From contig NZ_FQXI01000003.1 of assembly GCF_900129925.1 (NCBI RefSeq), positions 60,311-124,310 on the forward strand: DNA of 64,000 bases, given 5' to 3'. The notes beneath the pieces are model-generated. The model was not told the origin of the DNA and did no database searches. It saw nothing but the letters and a program-made list of their open reading frames with translations. The stretch is from Anaerosphaera aminiphila DSM 21120. Lineage in GTDB: Bacteria; Bacillota; Clostridia; Tissierellales; Peptoniphilaceae. Position 1 is the first letter of the stretch; each line of letters begins with the position of its first letter. Both the position numbers and the translations under genes were made by a program. Shown here in pieces: positions 63,846 to 64,000 of the stretch.

Positions 63846-64000
63846 TGGTCAAGTCTTCGACCTATTAGTACTCATTAGCTTCAAACATTACTGCTCTTTC
63901 ACCTTGAGCCTATCTACCTCATTTTCTTCAAGGGGTCTTATCTTTCGAGGGAAATCTCATCTCGAGGGGGGCTTCGTGCTTAGATGCTTTCAGCTCTTAT
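63846..64000 (-). rRNA. rrl: 23S ribosomal RNA, 3' end only
   Basis: The last ~155 nt of 23S rRNA. The minus-strand 3' end GTACTAATAGGTCGAAGACTTGACC and the preceding TGAAAGCATCTAAG-type sequence are diagnostic. The gene continues beyond the right edge. Confidence 0.96.

Overview
The window is a dense, AT-rich, bacterial chromosomal segment. It carries a low-GC Gram-positive (Bacillota) signature: strong AGGAGG-type ribosome binding sites, frequent TTG/GTG starts, an isoleucine T-box, a tetrahydrofolate riboswitch on an ECF folate transporter gene, a BceRS-BceAB-type peptide module, MprF, and U-rich intrinsic terminators after most transcription units. Peptide and amino-acid catabolism genes (two PepD dipeptidases, 2,3-diaminopropionate ammonia-lyase, a Cys/Met lyase, probable orotate catabolism) suggest a proteolytic, amino-acid-fermenting anaerobe, probably a Tissierellia/Peptoniphilaceae-like member. 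The taxon is inferred, not proven. There is no phage, insertion sequence or CRISPR array.

Layout. 1-781: 5' part of a pepD. 887-6616: L,D-transpeptidase, then uvrB-uvrA behind a promoter with a LexA-like box. 6965-11707: orphan GcvT-like protein, a sugar isomerase plus Gfo/Idh/MocA pair, and an aldo/keto reductase. 11745-14069: a second, shortened UvrA with its own nearly identical SOS-like promoter. 14143-17493: a gene remnant fused in frame behind a LysR gene, then a divergent PLP Cys/Met lyase and FNT channel. 17629-25169: a sigma-54 controlled operon (dpaL, M20 peptidase, D-aminoacylase, Na+ symporter) with a near-perfect -24/-12 promoter, three copies of TTATC-N5-GATAA upstream, and the regulator gene. 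25254-28264: MBL hydrolase, folT with THF riboswitch, divergent folC. 28361-32791: bceRSAB-like module. 32942-37965: HxlR, GNAT, DEAD-box helicase with a terminator in its leader, a Tyr-phosphatase family protein, a candidate small RNA, AlkA-type glycosylase preceded by a 36-residue membrane peptide. 38131-40656: mprF. 40769-46632: hyuC-pyrC-DUF3311-symporter-pyrK-pyrD, read here as an orotate import and degradation operon. 47123-55306: AhpD-like protein, flavodoxin, an operon of ADP-ribosylglycohydrolase, membrane MutS-like ATPase and phosphoglycerate-mutase-like phosphatase, a 2-hydroxyacid dehydrogenase, a secreted TraB/GumN protein and a HAD protein. 55424-61888: ileS with T-box, Rrf2 regulator, SAF-domain dehydrogenase, flavoprotein with a coupled 54-residue membrane peptide. 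62095-64000: a second pepD, then the 3' end of a ribosomal RNA operon (terminator, 5S, 3' end of 23S) on the minus strand.

The most informative signals are regulatory: the sigma-54 promoter with its triple operator, the pair of matching SOS-like promoters on uvrBA and the second uvrA, the THF riboswitch, the Ile T-box whose Stem I starts on the stop codon of the upstream gene, and a promoter-hairpin-U-tract unit that looks like a small RNA with a CCUCU loop.
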